DNA from: Neomegalonema sp.
Lineage (GTDB): Bacteria; Pseudomonadota; Alphaproteobacteria; Rhodobacterales; Rhodobacteraceae
Direction of reading: 5' to 3'
Assembly: GCA_022760355.1 (NCBI GenBank)
Contig: JALEGB010000056.1
Coordinates: 1-54,786, forward strand
Length of the DNA: 54,786 nt
In this document: positions 1 through 10,115 of the stretch, piece after piece
Numbering within the stretch: position 1 is the first letter of the stretch
Layout: each line of letters opens with the position of its first letter
Program-made: the position numbers and the translations under genes
The notes under the pieces: generated by a model
The model's database searches: none
Told to the model about the DNA's origin: nothing
The model's input: only the letters and a program-made list of their open reading frames with translations

Positions 1-95
1 CGCCGACCAAGTGGATACCGGTTGGCGGGAACAGCACGCGACAAAACAAAGAGTTAGAGCCTTGAGCCGATCCAACTTGATCGGCGAAAGCTCTA
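1..95. repeat. Dispersed palindromic element, copy A (left end outside window)
   Basis: The segment gcgacaaaacaaagagtt at 38-55 runs into TAGAGC at 55-60. A hairpin follows: GCCGATC at 66-72 pairs with GATCGGC at 79-85, and GCTCTA at 90-95 closes the outer stem with TAGAGC. The 23-base core 38-60 matches copy B (27259-27281) at 19 of 23 positions. Copy C lies at 19810-19873. The element sits downstream of trpE. It resembles the short palindromic repeats scattered through many alphaproteobacterial genomes; the family name is unknown to me. Confidence 0.65.
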
Positions 96-103
96 GTCGT
101 CTG

Positions 104-135
104 ACTTTCGGCGGTTTTTTGCGACTGCCGAAAGT
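104..135 (-). terminator. Inverted repeat downstream of trpE
   Basis: ACTTTCGGC at 104-112 pairs perfectly with GCCGAAAGT at 127-135 around a 14-base loop, about 70 bases beyond the trpE stop. On the minus strand no T-run follows the stem, so termination is only a guess. It could equally be a transcript-stabilising hairpin. Confidence 0.3.
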
Positions 136-207
136 GACTTTTCGATTATCGAAGCTGACTTGGCGCTCATACCTCGCGCGTATCGGCGTTTGGGCGGGGC
201 GCAGCGC

Positions 208-1797
208 TTAGCTGTTGCTGCGGCGGCTGAAACGGCCAGCCTCCTCCGCCGCGCGTATGACCGCTTTTGCTTTGTTGATGGTTTCCTGAAGCTCTGCTTC
301 CGGGTCGCTATCCGCAACGACTCCGCCGCCCGCCTGTACGTAGACGGCGCCATCCTTTACGACCGCGGTGCGCAAGGCGATGCAATTGTCGATATCGCCA
401 TTGGCCGAAAAATAGCCGATCGCACCGGCGTAGACGCCGCGCTTCTCCGTCTCCAACTCATCAATGATTTCCATCGCGCGAATTTTGGGCGCGCCGGAAA
501 CCGTGCCGGCGGGGATGCCCGCGAGGAGCGCGTCCAACGCGTCCTTATCCTCACGCAGAACCCCGTCAACATTCGATACGATGTGCATCACATGGCTGTA
601 GCGCTCTATCGTGAACTGCTCGTTCGGATCAACGGAGCCGATTTCAGAAACGACGCCAACATCGTTGCGCCCCAAATCGAGCAGCATCAGATGCTCCGCA
701 AGCTCCTTCGGGTCGGCGAGCAGTTCGCGCTCAAGCGCCAAATCTTCGCCAGCATCGGCGCCGCGCGGCCGAGTGCCGGCAATCGGCCGCACCGTAACTT
801 TGCGCTTGGGCGCGCCCTCGGTCGTTTCTGTTTGCACCCGAACCGCAATCTCAGGGCTGGCGCCCACAAGCTGAAAAGCGCCGCCAAAGTTGAAATAAAA
901 CATATAGGGCGATGGGTTCGTCCGCCGGAGCGCGCGATAGAGGGTGAAAGGCGGCAGGCCAAACTCAAAGCGCCAGCGTTGAGACGGAACCACCTGAAAA
1001 ATATCGCCGGCGCGGATATAATCCTTCGCCTGCTCCACCATCTCGCGATAGCGCTCCGGGGTCGTATTTGAAACCGGCTCAGGGGCCGCTTCAGGCCGCT
1101 CCGCCCCCTCGCCAGCCAGTCGCGCTGGCCGATCGAGATTGTCAATCGCGTCTTGGATCCGTTCCGCCGCCCGCGCATAGGCCGCCCGCGCCGACACCCC
1201 GCGCGTTGGCCGCACCGGCGCGACAAAGCTGACCGTATCGTAGGCGTTATCGATCACAGCGACAACGGACGGACGGATCAGCAGCGCGTCCGGTAGGCCA
1301 AGCCGATCAGGGTTAACATTTGGCAATTTCTCGACCAGCCGGATCATGTCGTAGCCGAGATAGCCGAACAAGCCCGCAGCGCTGGCCGGCAGCTCTGGCG
1401 GCAGGGTTATGCTGCTTTCATCCAGAACTGCGCGCAGCGACGCCAGCGCGCCGGCGCCAAACTTTTTAGTGCGCGGCGCTGGCTTGAACGCGTCGCGGTC
1501 ATGCGCCGCGTCGCGGTTGATTTCGGCTTTATCGCCAAAGCAGCGCCAGATCAGATCGGGTTTCCAGCCGATAATAGAGTATCGACCGCGCGCTGACGCG
1601 CCGGTAACGGATTCAAGCAGAAAGCTGTCGGCGCCCGCCCGCGTCATCTTCAGCGCAAGCGAAACCGGCGTTTCCAGGTCTGCCGGCTCGCGCCGCCACA
1701 GCACTTGCGACTCGCCGGCTTTGTATTTGGCTTCAAACGCCTGAAATGACGGTTGCAAAGCGCCGTCCGCGGCGCTGTTGGATTCGGCGACGCTCAC
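208..1797 (-). CDS. trpE: Anthranilate synthase component I
   Basis: Anthranilate synthase large subunit (529 aa) converts chorismate plus ammonia from the glutamine amidotransferase subunit to anthranilate, the first step of tryptophan synthesis in the cytosol. The N-terminal domain has the LLESV motif near residue 60, part of the tryptophan feedback site in this family. The C-terminal chorismate-binding domain has PIAGTRPRG, LDLGRNDVG, ERYSHVMHIVS, AGTVSGAPK and GAIGYF, all typical of TrpE rather than PabB. The start is GTG, with AGGAG 11 bases upstream. The gene lies 18 bases behind ppiD and is probably co-transcribed with it. There is no room for a Trp leader peptide directly upstream, so any attenuation would have to act elsewhere. 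trpG is not in the window. Family assignment is secure. Confidence 0.96.
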   Translation of the reverse strand: MSVAESNSAADGALQPSFQAFEAKYKAGESQVLWRREPADLETPVSLALKMTRAGADSFLLESVTGASARGRYSIIGWKPDLIWRCFGDKAEINRDAAHDRDAFKPAPRTKKFGAGALASLRAVLDESSITLPPELPASAAGLFGYLGYDMIRLVEKLPNVNPDRLGLPDALLIRPSVVAVIDNAYDTVSFVAPVRPTRGVSARAAYARAAERIQDAIDNLDRPARLAGEGAERPEAAPEPVSNTTPERYREMVEQAKDYIRAGDIFQVVPSQRWRFEFGLPPFTLYRALRRTNPSPYMFYFNFGGAFQLVGASPEIAVRVQTETTEGAPKRKVTVRPIAGTRPRGADAGEDLALERELLADPKELAEHLMLLDLGRNDVGVVSEIGSVDPNEQFTIERYSHVMHIVSNVDGVLREDKDALDALLAGIPAGTVSGAPKIRAMEIIDELETEKRGVYAGAIGYFSANGDIDNCIALRTAVVKDGAVYVQAGGGVVADSDPEAELQETINKAKAVIRAAEEAGRFSRRSNS

Positions 1798-1815
1798 CTT
1801 GCGCTCGGCTCCTGT

Positions 1816-3765
1816 TTAACGGCCCGTCGGCGCAGCGGTGACAGGCAGGATGCCCGCACGCTGCATCGCGACAATCGATGCTGCGCGGTCGATCGACGTC
1901 ACCTGCCGACGGGTCACGTCATACGCGTAGAGCAGGAGAATATCGCGCGCCAGCTGCTGCTTTGCCGCGTCGGCCACCTTTTTATAGGCCGTCGCGTCCG
2001 CCTTCGGATCAAGCTCGCGCACGGCCGCGACACGACCGATGACGCGCGACGAGCCTCCCGCCGCCTCAGCCAAAACGGTATGGCCGACCGCTTTCGCCGG
2101 CGTGGTCTCAAAGGCCGAGGCGATCAGGGCGGCTGGAAGATCCGGGAACGCGGCGCCGCGTTTAAGGCCTTTTGCTTCCTTCAGTTCGAGCGCGAACTCT
2201 GTGGCGACGGTTTTCGCGTCCTCACCCGCCGCGAGACGCTTACGAATGCTCTCCGCCCGCTCGCCGAGCAAGCGCCGACGCTCCGTCGCCTGCCATGATG
2301 AAATCACCTTCGCCTTGGCGTCTTTCAGCGGCGGCAGATAGCTTTTGGTGATTTCAAGCACGACCATGTCGTAGAAACCGCCGGTCTTGGCGATTTCCTT
2401 GATATCGCGCTCATCGCCCACCTTCATCTTGAAGGCTTCCGAGGGCAGCCGCGGATCCTCGGGCAGGCCCTTCGCCGGCGCGCCCGTTTCGTCCAGGCCG
2501 CTGGCGTCGATCACACGCTCGACAATTTTCCCACGCAGCTGTTTTGCGATTTCAGCGAGGCTGACGCCCTGCGCCCGCAGATCGGTCGCGTCGGCCAGAC
2601 GTTGGCTCATCCCGTCTTTGGCCTTCTCAATCGCAAGGCCTTTGGCGATGTCGGCCTTCACGTCTTCATATTTCTTTTCAAAGCCTAGCTGTATTCCCGC
2701 GATATAGACGACGGACCATTTGCCGCCTTTAACCGGGGTCGGCCCCACCACGCTTTGATCTTTGACCGCCGGGTCGAAGGCCGCCTTGGCCAGTTCCGGT
2801 TGGAACTTGCCAACGCTCGCCGCGGTGACATAGCCGAGATCGGTGTCCGTGCGCTTCGCCTTAAGCTCGGCGGCAATGGTGGCGAAGGTGGCGCCGTCCT
2901 TGATCCGCGCCATCGCGGCCTCCGCAGCGGCCTTATCTTTGAACAGCAGCTGCTGAAGGTTGCGCTTTTCATCCTTCTTATACTTCGCGATTTCCGCGTC
3001 GTATTTCGCCCTGATGTCCGTCTCCGGCACCTTGCTGACATCCGCCACATGTTCCGGCAGCAGCATCATGATGCGCACTTTGCGACGCTCCGGCACGCGG
3101 AACCGCTCCGGCTTCGCGTCGTAATAGGCCTTGAGTTTCGCGTCATCAGGCGCCGCCGGCTCGGCAATCGCGGAAATCGGCAACTTCACATAGACAAGGT
3201 CCCGCTCCTCGCCTTGACGCCGCCAGCCGAGTTCAGTCATCGCTTTCGGGGCGTCCAGCGACGCGTCCAGTGCGCCGATCAGCATATCCGCCGACAGCTC
3301 GCGCCGCAGAGAGGCCTCAAAATCCTTTTTGGTGACGTTCAGCCGCGCCAGCGCGAACTCGTAGCGGCGAACATCAAACGCGCCCCCCTCGGTTCGGAAC
3401 GCCGGGTTGCCGCGCAGCGCCTCTCGGACGGCGCTGTCCGGCGCGTCGACGCCAATTGCGCGCGCTTCGGCCGCCAGCGCCCAAATCTGAGCCAGTTCGC
3501 GAAGGATTTGCCCACGGGCCTGCTCAAACAACGCAACGCGACGATCCTGGGCGCCGACCTCCAGCGCGCGTTGGCGAACCGCACGCACATAATCCACCGC
3601 TGAGATTTCCTTGCCGCCCACCGTCGCGACTGAGCTGGCGCCGCCCAGGCCGCTATACCCGCCCTGAACCTGTTGGAAGACCGTGACCACCATCGCGCCG
3701 GCAAACAGGCCTATGACGATTTTTGCGACCCAGGAACGAGAATATTTCTGGAAAAGCTCGATCAC
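1816..3765 (-). CDS. ppiD: Peptidyl-prolyl cis-trans isomerase D, membrane-anchored chaperone
   Basis: PpiD/SurA-type folding factor (649 aa) that helps outer-membrane and periplasmic proteins fold after Sec export. A short cytoplasmic N-terminus is followed by one transmembrane helix at about residues 13-31, then a SurA_N-like chaperone region and a parvulin domain around residues 230-360. The alphaproteobacterial order ppiD-trpE is seen here with an 18-base gap. The start is GTG, preceded by AAGGA about 10 bases upstream. The 208-base gap to divergent pepA should hold both promoters. It contains a direct GAACGG repeat near 3784-3799 but no motif I can assign. Parvulin activity is often weak or absent in PpiD proteins, so the chaperone role is the safer call. 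Confidence 0.9.
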   Translation of the reverse strand: MIELFQKYSRSWVAKIVIGLFAGAMVVTVFQQVQGGYSGLGGASSVATVGGKEISAVDYVRAVRQRALEVGAQDRRVALFEQARGQILRELAQIWALAAEARAIGVDAPDSAVREALRGNPAFRTEGGAFDVRRYEFALARLNVTKKDFEASLRRELSADMLIGALDASLDAPKAMTELGWRRQGEERDLVYVKLPISAIAEPAAPDDAKLKAYYDAKPERFRVPERRKVRIMMLLPEHVADVSKVPETDIRAKYDAEIAKYKKDEKRNLQQLLFKDKAAAEAAMARIKDGATFATIAAELKAKRTDTDLGYVTAASVGKFQPELAKAAFDPAVKDQSVVGPTPVKGGKWSVVYIAGIQLGFEKKYEDVKADIAKGLAIEKAKDGMSQRLADATDLRAQGVSLAEIAKQLRGKIVERVIDASGLDETGAPAKGLPEDPRLPSEAFKMKVGDERDIKEIAKTGGFYDMVVLEITKSYLPPLKDAKAKVISSWQATERRRLLGERAESIRKRLAAGEDAKTVATEFALELKEAKGLKRGAAFPDLPAALIASAFETTPAKAVGHTVLAEAAGGSSRVIGRVAAVRELDPKADATAYKKVADAAKQQLARDILLLYAYDVTRRQVTSIDRAASIVAMQRAGILPVTAAPTGR

Positions 3766-3973
3766 GTCGCTTGATCCTTATGCTGAACGGTATTGAACGG
3801 CGCGGCGCCGCTTGAGTGCTTCGGATAGGACGCCGCGGCCGTCGGTTCAAGCTGGGCGTCACGCTTGAGTGTCTGCAAAACGTTCAATTCTCGCTTTGTC
3901 TCTGCATTATGCGACGATATTGCGGTTCGATCCGCCATCACGCGGTCAAGAATAACGAAATGAGGAGAGCGGC

Positions 3974-5488
3974 ATGACTGCAGCGTTGAACATTAAGACG
4001 GCAGAGAAAGACGCGGCGGCGATCGCGGCCTATGAGGGGGCGTTGATCGGATTCTACAAGCCTGGCGACAGCGCGGGCGCGCCTGTAGGCGCCGCGCGGG
4101 CGCTGGATGAGGCGGCGGCCGGTCAGTTGAGCCGCGCGCTGGCGGAAGCGGCTGATGCGCTCGGCGAGACCGTAGTGATCCGCGCCCCGCATGGCGCAAA
4201 AGCGGAGTTCATCGCGATGATTTGCGTTGGCGCGACGCCTGTCGACGCCGCCGGTGCTCGAAAACTTGGCGCAGCCGCTGCGAAAGCAATCGCGACGGCG
4301 AAGTCAAACGCCGCTTCCGCCGATCTTGCCGAGATCTTCGAGCCCGCGAAAGCGGCGGAGCTCGCAGCTGAATTTGCATTTGGCGCTCAGCTGCGCGCCT
4401 ACAAATTTGACAACCATAAATCTGAGCCGGACCAGCAGGGGGCGACAAGCCTTGAGATCAGCGGCGTCGATGCGGCCGATGCGTTGGAGAAGGCGTTAGG
4501 CCTCGCCGAAGGCGTGTTGATGGCGCGCGATTTGGTGAATGAGCCGGCCAACATCCTGACCCCGGAAACATTTGCCGATCGCATTCAGGCGCTTGGCGCG
4601 GCAAAGGGTAAGGCAGCGGTTCCAGGTCTTAAGGTCGAGATCCTGGACGAGGCCGCGATGGCTAAGCTCGGTATGAACGCGCTGCTCGCTGTTGGCCAGG
4701 GCAGCCGCAAAGCATCCGCCCTTGCGATCATGCGCTATGAGGGGGCGGCGGATCCAAAGACGGCCCCGATTGCGTTTGTCGGCAAAGGCGTCTGCTTCGA
4801 TACTGGCGGCGTGTCGCTAAAGCCCGCCGCCGGGATGGAAGAGATGACGATGGATATGGGCGGCGCGGCCACCGTCGTCGGAGCCATGATCGCGCTGGCG
4901 CGCCGTAAGGCGCCGGTGAATGTTGTCGGCGTTGTCGGCCTCGTTGAGAACATGCCTGACGGCGACGCCCAGCGGCCGGGCGATGTGGTTACGGCCATGT
5001 CCGGCAAAACGATTGAAGTCATCAACACCGATGCGGAGGGGCGGCTGGTGCTGGCGGACGCGTTGTGGCACACGCAAACCGCCTTTAAGCCGCGCGCGGT
5101 CATCGATTTGGCGACGTTGACTGGGGCCGCCATTATCGCGCTCGGCCACCATAACGCCGCCTTGCTCGCAAATGACGACGCGCTGGCCGCTTCGCTGCTA
5201 AGCGCGGCGGAGGCGGAGGGCGAAGGGCTATGGCGCCTGCCGCTCGCGAAAGAGTATGACCGGCAGCTAAAGTCTCGAATTGCGGACATGAAAAATGTCG
5301 GCGGCCGCCCTGCCGGCACCATCACTGCAGCGCAGTTTCTGCAGCGTTTCGTGCAAGATGGCGTGGCCTGGGCGCATATCGATATCGCAGGCGTCGCCCT
5401 GGTTAAGGAGCCGACGCCGCTCGCGCCGAAAGGCGCCACAGGATGGGGGGTTGCGACTCTCGTCCGCTATGCGGAGACCGTTGATTAA
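3974..5488 (+). CDS. pepA: Leucyl aminopeptidase (M17)
   Basis: Cytosol aminopeptidase of family M17 (504 aa). It removes N-terminal residues from peptides, works as a hexamer and uses two metal ions per active site. The catalytic C-terminal domain shows GKGVCFDTGGVSLKP (metal-binding Lys and Asp), MDMGGAA and the family signature NTDAEGRLVLADAL, with the Asp, Glu and Arg of the active site intact. The N-terminal macro-like domain covers roughly residues 1-170. The start ATG has GAGGAG 7 bases upstream. It is divergent from ppiD and is followed by a hairpin and then the gene order that leads to holC, a common alphaproteobacterial neighbourhood. Confidence 0.96.
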   Translation: MTAALNIKTAEKDAAAIAAYEGALIGFYKPGDSAGAPVGAARALDEAAAGQLSRALAEAADALGETVVIRAPHGAKAEFIAMICVGATPVDAAGARKLGAAAAKAIATAKSNAASADLAEIFEPAKAAELAAEFAFGAQLRAYKFDNHKSEPDQQGATSLEISGVDAADALEKALGLAEGVLMARDLVNEPANILTPETFADRIQALGAAKGKAAVPGLKVEILDEAAMAKLGMNALLAVGQGSRKASALAIMRYEGAADPKTAPIAFVGKGVCFDTGGVSLKPAAGMEEMTMDMGGAATVVGAMIALARRKAPVNVVGVVGLVENMPDGDAQRPGDVVTAMSGKTIEVINTDAEGRLVLADALWHTQTAFKPRAVIDLATLTGAAIIALGHHNAALLANDDALAASLLSAAEAEGEGLWRLPLAKEYDRQLKSRIADMKNVGGRPAGTITAAQFLQRFVQDGVAWAHIDIAGVALVKEPTPLAPKGATGWGVATLVRYAETVD

Positions 5489-5499
5489 CGGTAAAGATA

Positions 5500-5522
5500 C
5501 AGGGGGCGCTTAGCGTCCCCTG
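5500..5522 (+). terminator. Hairpin after pepA
   Basis: CAGGGGGCGC at 5500-5509 pairs with GCGTCCCCTG at 5513-5522 (one G-T pair, three-base loop), 12 bases after the pepA stop. No T-run follows, so it may be an L-shaped terminator or an RNA-stabilising stem. Confidence 0.45.
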
Positions 5523-5604
5523 TCGCATCGATCATCGACCGACGCCCAGGGGCCGCTGATCGCGCCATGATCGGCCAATGACGGCGCGATAACGGGAGAT
5601 GGGG

Positions 5605-6363
5605 ATGGCGAACAAATGCGGAGTGCGGACATTGAGGCTCGCCGCCGTGGGCGCGGCGACTATGCTAAGTTTTGCGCCGCATGTCGCGAGCGCAGGACCT
5701 GACTTAGTTGTTTCGCGCGATGCGACGCGAATAGAGTTCGGATCCTGCGCATTAAGCGCGCCGGTCGCCTCCGGCGAAGCCGCGATTGCGAATGTTGGCG
5801 ATGCTGACGCGGATCTGCCGCTTGGCATTATCGACCGGTATAGCCGCTCCTTGATCGCCGTCTACGTGCCGGAGCATCTGGACCTGCTGGATCATGGACG
5901 GGAAACGACGTCTCTGGCGCCGGGCGCTCGGACGACGATCCCGTTTCAGATCGGCGAGGGCAAGCTGAAGCGAGGGCGGTTGCGCAGCGGCAAAGCGCTC
6001 GGCGATGCGGACCTTGCGCCGTTGACGGCGCTTGGGGACGAGGAAATCAAGGAGTATCAGCGTGCGCTGGAGCAGCTGAAATACTACTCCGCCGGGATTG
6101 ACGGCGTGCCTGGTCGCGGTTTTCGCGCCGGCGTTCGCGCTTTTCAGGAGCAGATCGGCCGTCCTGCAACAGGGGTGTTGACTGTGGGCGAAGCAAAGCG
6201 GCTCGCCGAAGTCACCGGGCGCACGCTCGCGACGAGCCCGACATTGAAGCCGGGGCAAATTACGGTGACGGTTTATATCGTCGTCGATCCGTACAACCTT
6301 GTCGCCGAAGATGATGAGAGCAACAATATCGAAACCTGGACCGGCGTGCTCGACTGCTCATAG
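5605..6363 (+). CDS. Secreted CARDB-like protein with inserted peptidoglycan-binding domain
   Basis: Secreted protein of 252 aa with a Sec signal peptide (hydrophobic stretch, cleavage near AHVASA-like sequence around residues 25-30). The mature start PDLVVSRD and the end VVDPYNLVAEDDESNN are the two hallmark ends of a CARDB (APHP-like) beta-sandwich. Between them, at roughly residues 140-195, lies a helical stretch containing IDGVPGRGFRAGVRAFQEQ and TGVLTVGEA, typical of a PG_binding_1 domain. The architecture suggests an envelope protein that docks on peptidoglycan, but no enzymatic domain is visible and function is unknown. Two in-frame ATGs exist at 5599 and 5605. GGGAG at 5594-5598 gives proper spacing only for 5605. 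It lies between pepA and holC. Confidence 0.75.
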   Translation: MANKCGVRTLRLAAVGAATMLSFAPHVASAGPDLVVSRDATRIEFGSCALSAPVASGEAAIANVGDADADLPLGIIDRYSRSLIAVYVPEHLDLLDHGRETTSLAPGARTTIPFQIGEGKLKRGRLRSGKALGDADLAPLTALGDEEIKEYQRALEQLKYYSAGIDGVPGRGFRAGVRAFQEQIGRPATGVLTVGEAKRLAEVTGRTLATSPTLKPGQITVTVYIVVDPYNLVAEDDESNNIETWTGVLDCS

Positions 6364-6399
6364 CGGCGACCTTCGTCTCCAGGTCGCAGACATAATGGT

Positions 6400-6891
6400 G
6401 TGTCGATGCCGGCGGAGCCTGCGCAATCAGAAGTTTTCTTTTATCATCTGACCCGCCGGCGGTTGGAGCAGGTGTTGCCTGGGCTGTTGAGCCGCACCCT
6501 CGAGCAAGGCTGGCGCGCGATCGTGCGCGCCGGCTCCGCTGAGCGGCTGGACCATTTGGATCGCTTGCTCTGGAGTTTCGCCGAGGAAAGTTTTTTGCCG
6601 CACGCGACGGCGTCGCTTGGCTTCGCTGACCGACAGCCGATCTATCTGACGGTCGGGGACGATGCGCCCAATCAGCCCGATTTACTGTTTCTGACCGACG
6701 GCGTAACGGCGGAGCCCGCCTCGCTTCGCGCCTTTCGGCGCACCTGCGTGCTGTTCGACGATCGCGATCACGAAGCCAAGCATCGTGCGCGCGCCTTTTG
6801 GAAGGCGGTCGTCGCCGCTGATCTAGCAGCAACCTACTTTGCGGAGAGAGAAAGCGGGGGCTGGGAAAAAAAGGCCGAGAGCAAGGGGTAG
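6400..6891 (+). CDS. holC: DNA polymerase III subunit chi
   Basis: HolC-family protein (163 aa), the chi subunit of the polymerase III clamp loader, which in known systems links the replisome to SSB. The FFYHLTRRRLEQVLPGLL start, LWSFAEESFLPH, PIYLT, LLFLTDG and CVLFDDRD segments are characteristic. The start is GTG at 6400, with an ATG two codons later at 6406 equally possible. The ribosome site is weak. It follows pepA and the CARDB gene and converges on uvrA with a gap of 59 bases. ssb, its expected partner, is also in this window (13907-14419), although not adjacent. Confidence 0.9.
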   Translation: MSMPAEPAQSEVFFYHLTRRRLEQVLPGLLSRTLEQGWRAIVRAGSAERLDHLDRLLWSFAEESFLPHATASLGFADRQPIYLTVGDDAPNQPDLLFLTDGVTAEPASLRAFRRTCVLFDDRDHEAKHRARAFWKAVVAADLAATYFAERESGGWEKKAESKG

Positions 6892-6950
6892 CGCACTAAA
6901 AGCTGCCCCCTATGTTTTCTCGATCAACGTCGCAGCAAGCGGCGCGCGGA

Positions 6951-9900
6951 TCACTCCGCCGCCACCAACTTACGCCGTGCGCGTTTCAGGATCGGCTCCA
7001 AATACCGCCCGGTATGGCTGCCTTTATGCCCGGCGACCTCCTCTGGCGCGCCCTGCGCCACCAGTTCGCCGCCGCCATCACCGCCTTCCGGACCGAGGTC
7101 GACAATCCAATCCGCGCATTTGATCACATCAAGATTGTGCTCGATCACCACCACCGTGTTGCCTTGCTCAACCAATTCATCCAGCACTTCCAGCAGCTTG
7201 CGCACATCCTCGAAATGCAGACCCGTTGTGGGTTCATCTAGAATGTACAGCGTCTGCCCAGTCGCGCGCTTCGACAGTTCTTTCGACAGCTTGACGCGCT
7301 GAGCCTCGCCGCCCGACAGGGTTGTCGCCTGCTGCCCGACCTTCAGATAGCTCAACCCGACCCGCTGCAGCGTTTCCATCTTGTCCCGGATCGTCGGGAC
7401 GGCGGCAAAGAACTGCGCCGCATCTTCGACCGTCATATCCAGGACGTCGGCAATCGATTTGTCGCGATATTTGACCTCGAGGGTCTCGCGATTATAGCGA
7501 GCGCCCTTGCAGACGTCGCAAGTAACGTAGACGTCGGCCAGGAAGTGCATTTCAATTTTCAAGACGCCGTCGCCCTGGCAACTTTCGCAGCGGCCGCCCT
7601 TCACGTTAAAGGAAAAGCGCCCTGGCTTATAACCGCGAGTTTGGGACTCCGGCAGGCCGGCGAACCAGTCGCGAATCGGCGTGAAGGCGCCAGTATAGGT
7701 CGCAGGGTTGGAACGCGGCGTGCGCCCGATCGGCGACTGGTCGATGTCGACCACTTTATCCAGATATTCCAGCCCCTTGATCGCGTCACAAGGCGCCGGC
7801 TGGGTGCGGGCGTTGTTCAGCCGCGCCGCCGCTGTTTTGTACAGCGTTTCAATCGTGAAGGTGGACTTGCCGCCGCCGGAGACGCCCGTGATGCAAGTAA
7901 GGGCGCCCAGCGGGATTTTCGCGTTCACGCCCTTCAAGTTGTTGCCGCGCGCGCCGAGCACTTCAAGAAACTTGCCGTTGCCAGGGCGTCGCGTTTGGGG
8001 GACGGCAATTTCACGGCGACCAGAAAGATAGTCGCCGGTAACCGACGCTGGATCGGACGCGACGTCCTCGGGCTTGCCGGCGGAGACAATCTCACCGCCA
8101 TGAACGCCGGCGCCGGGCCCCATATCAATCAGCCAATCCGCCTCCCGCATCGCATCTTCATCATGCTCAACCACGATCACGGTGTTGCCCGCATCGCGGA
8201 GGTTTTTCAGCGTGCTGAGCAGCCGGTCATTATCGCGCTGATGCAGCCCGATGGAGGGTTCGTCCAAGACGTAGAGCACGCCGGTCAGGCCCGATCCGAT
8301 CTGGCTCGCGAGCCGGATCCGCTGGCTTTCCCCCCCCGAAAGCGTGCCCGCCGCGCGGCTGAGCGTCAGATATTCAAGGCCAACATTGACCAAAAAGCCC
8401 AAACGCTCGCGGATTTCTTTGAGGATGGGTTGGGCGATTTGACGCTTTGCTGGCGTTAGGTTGGCCTGCAGCGTATCGGCCCATTCGGCGGCGTGACGGA
8501 TCGTCATCGCAACGACTTCGCCGATATGGCGCTTCGCGCCGTCGTCGCTCAAAAGTTTGACCGCCAGCGCCTCAGGCTTCAACCGATGACCATCGCAGGC
8601 CGAGCAAGGCTGCGATGATTGAAACCGCTCAAATTCCTCCCGCATCTGGTCCGAGCCGGTTTCACGCCAACGGCGTTCAAGGTTCGGGATCACCCCCTCA
8701 AAGGCGCGCTCAACCTCATAAACACGGCCATTATCGTCAAAGCGGAACTTAATTTTCTTACCGCCCGACCCGAGGAGAAGCGCCTTTCGCGCCTCTTTCG
8801 GCAGGTCGCGCCAGGGGGCGTGCACGGAGAATTTGAAGTGGCGGGCGACCGCTTCCATCGTTTGCCGGTAATAGGGCGCCGGCTGCCCGCTCTTCGACCA
8901 GGGCGCGATGGCGCCGTCATAGACCGAGAGATCCTGGTTCGGCACGATCAGATCCGGATCGAACACCGCTTCTTTGCCCAGGCCGCCGCAATCGGGGCAG
9001 GCGCCAAAGGGCGCGTTGAACGAGAATAGGCGCGGTTCGATCTCAGGGATCGAAAAGCCGGAGCTTGGGCAGGCGAAATTGCGGCTGAAGGTGATCCGCT
9101 CCGGCTCGCCATCGCTCGGCGCCGTCTCCAGGATTGCGACGCCATCGGCAAGATCCAACGCGGTTTGCAGGCTGTCCGCCAGCCGCGTCTGGATGCCGTC
9201 GCGCACCGCAATCCGATCGACAACCACATCAATGTCATGGCGAAATTTCTTATCGAGCGCCGGAGCGTCTTCGATCTCGTAGAATTCGCCGTCGATTTTC
9301 ACCCGCTGAAACCCAGCCTTCTGCAGCTCCACGAGTTCCTTCTTATACTCGCCTTTGCGATCGCGAACGATCGGGGCCAACAGATAGGCGCGGGTCCCCT
9401 CCTCCATCGCGATGATGCGGTCGACCATCTCCGAAACTTCCTGCGCCTCAATCGGCAGCCCGGTCGCCGGAGAGAACGGCGTGCCGGCGCGCGCGAACAA
9501 GAGCCGCAGATAATCGTAGATCTCCGTCACAGTCCCGACCGTTGAGCGCGGGTTCTTTGAGGTGGTCTTTTGCTCGATCGAGATGGCGGGCGACAGGCCG
9601 GAGATACTGTCGAGATCCGGCTTCTCCATCATATTCAGGAACTGCCGCGCATAGGCCGAGAGGCTTTCGACATAGCGGCGCTGGCCTTCCGCGTAGATCG
9701 TATCGAAGGCCAGCGAGGATTTGCCCGACCCCGAAAGGCCGGTCAGGACGATCAAACTGTCCCGCGGCAGATCAATGTCGATATTTTTGAGATTGTGTTC
9801 ACGCGCGCCGCGGATCGATATCTGGCGCATCTCCGCCGATGCGTCGATGCTCGAGGCGGCAGCGCGAGCCGTCTTGGCGGTTTTCGCCTTCGCCTTGCTC

Positions 9901-9986
9901 GTCGTGTTTTTTGCCGATTTCGACGCGCTCTTGCGCGGCGCAGCGGTTTTCTTGTCCGCCGCGCTGGATGGGCTCGCTTTCGCCAT
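6951..9986 (-). CDS. uvrA: UvrABC excinuclease subunit A
   Basis: Damage-recognition ATPase of nucleotide excision repair (1011 aa). It has two ABC modules: first Walker [21 protein letters not shown], signature [12 protein letters not shown]; second Walker [17 protein letters not shown], signature [12 protein letters not shown]. Zinc-binding cysteine pairs CPDCGG, CSACDG and the last module CESCQG...CDVC are present. The first roughly 50 residues, before the usual [11 protein letters not shown] start, are a Lys/Ala/Ser-rich basic tail absent from most UvrA proteins, which are nearer 940-970 aa. The ATG at 9986 has GAGGGAG 6 bases upstream, so the tail looks translated. I saw no convincing alphaproteobacterial SOS box upstream. 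Confidence 0.97.
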   Translation of the reverse strand: MAKASPSSAADKKTAAPRKSASKSAKNTTSKAKAKTAKTARAAASSIDASAEMRQISIRGAREHNLKNIDIDLPRDSLIVLTGLSGSGKSSLAFDTIYAEGQRRYVESLSAYARQFLNMMEKPDLDSISGLSPAISIEQKTTSKNPRSTVGTVTEIYDYLRLLFARAGTPFSPATGLPIEAQEVSEMVDRIIAMEEGTRAYLLAPIVRDRKGEYKKELVELQKAGFQRVKIDGEFYEIEDAPALDKKFRHDIDVVVDRIAVRDGIQTRLADSLQTALDLADGVAILETAPSDGEPERITFSRNFACPSSGFSIPEIEPRLFSFNAPFGACPDCGGLGKEAVFDPDLIVPNQDLSVYDGAIAPWSKSGQPAPYYRQTMEAVARHFKFSVHAPWRDLPKEARKALLLGSGGKKIKFRFDDNGRVYEVERAFEGVIPNLERRWRETGSDQMREEFERFQSSQPCSACDGHRLKPEALAVKLLSDDGAKRHIGEVVAMTIRHAAEWADTLQANLTPAKRQIAQPILKEIRERLGFLVNVGLEYLTLSRAAGTLSGGESQRIRLASQIGSGLTGVLYVLDEPSIGLHQRDNDRLLSTLKNLRDAGNTVIVVEHDEDAMREADWLIDMGPGAGVHGGEIVSAGKPEDVASDPASVTGDYLSGRREIAVPQTRRPGNGKFLEVLGARGNNLKGVNAKIPLGALTCITGVSGGGKSTFTIETLYKTAAARLNNARTQPAPCDAIKGLEYLDKVVDIDQSPIGRTPRSNPATYTGAFTPIRDWFAGLPESQTRGYKPGRFSFNVKGGRCESCQGDGVLKIEMHFLADVYVTCDVCKGARYNRETLEVKYRDKSIADVLDMTVEDAAQFFAAVPTIRDKMETLQRVGLSYLKVGQQATTLSGGEAQRVKLSKELSKRATGQTLYILDEPTTGLHFEDVRKLLEVLDELVEQGNTVVVIEHNLDVIKCADWIVDLGPEGGDGGGELVAQGAPEEVAGHKGSHTGRYLEPILKRARRKLVAAE

Positions 9987-10115
9987 CGCTTTGCTCCCTC
10001 AGCCGATCGAGCAGATATAGAGCGTTCTGGCTGGAACGGCGACGGACAATCTTCATTTGTTCGCGAAATGCGCCAGTTTTTGCGCGTGCGAGCCCAATTT
10101 CATACGCAGCTTGTC

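Noticed and set aside
11-211. 66-codon frame at the start of the window
   Set aside because: Runs through the palindromic repeat and the trpE hairpin; no ribosome site.
3784-3799. GAACGG direct repeat between ppiD and pepA as an SOS box
   Set aside because: Spacing is six rather than seven bases and neither neighbour is a DNA-damage gene.
10034-10048. Possible SOS box upstream of uvrA (GAAC-N7-GACA)
   Set aside because: One mismatch to the alphaproteobacterial GAAC-N7-GAAC pattern; such near-matches are expected by chance.
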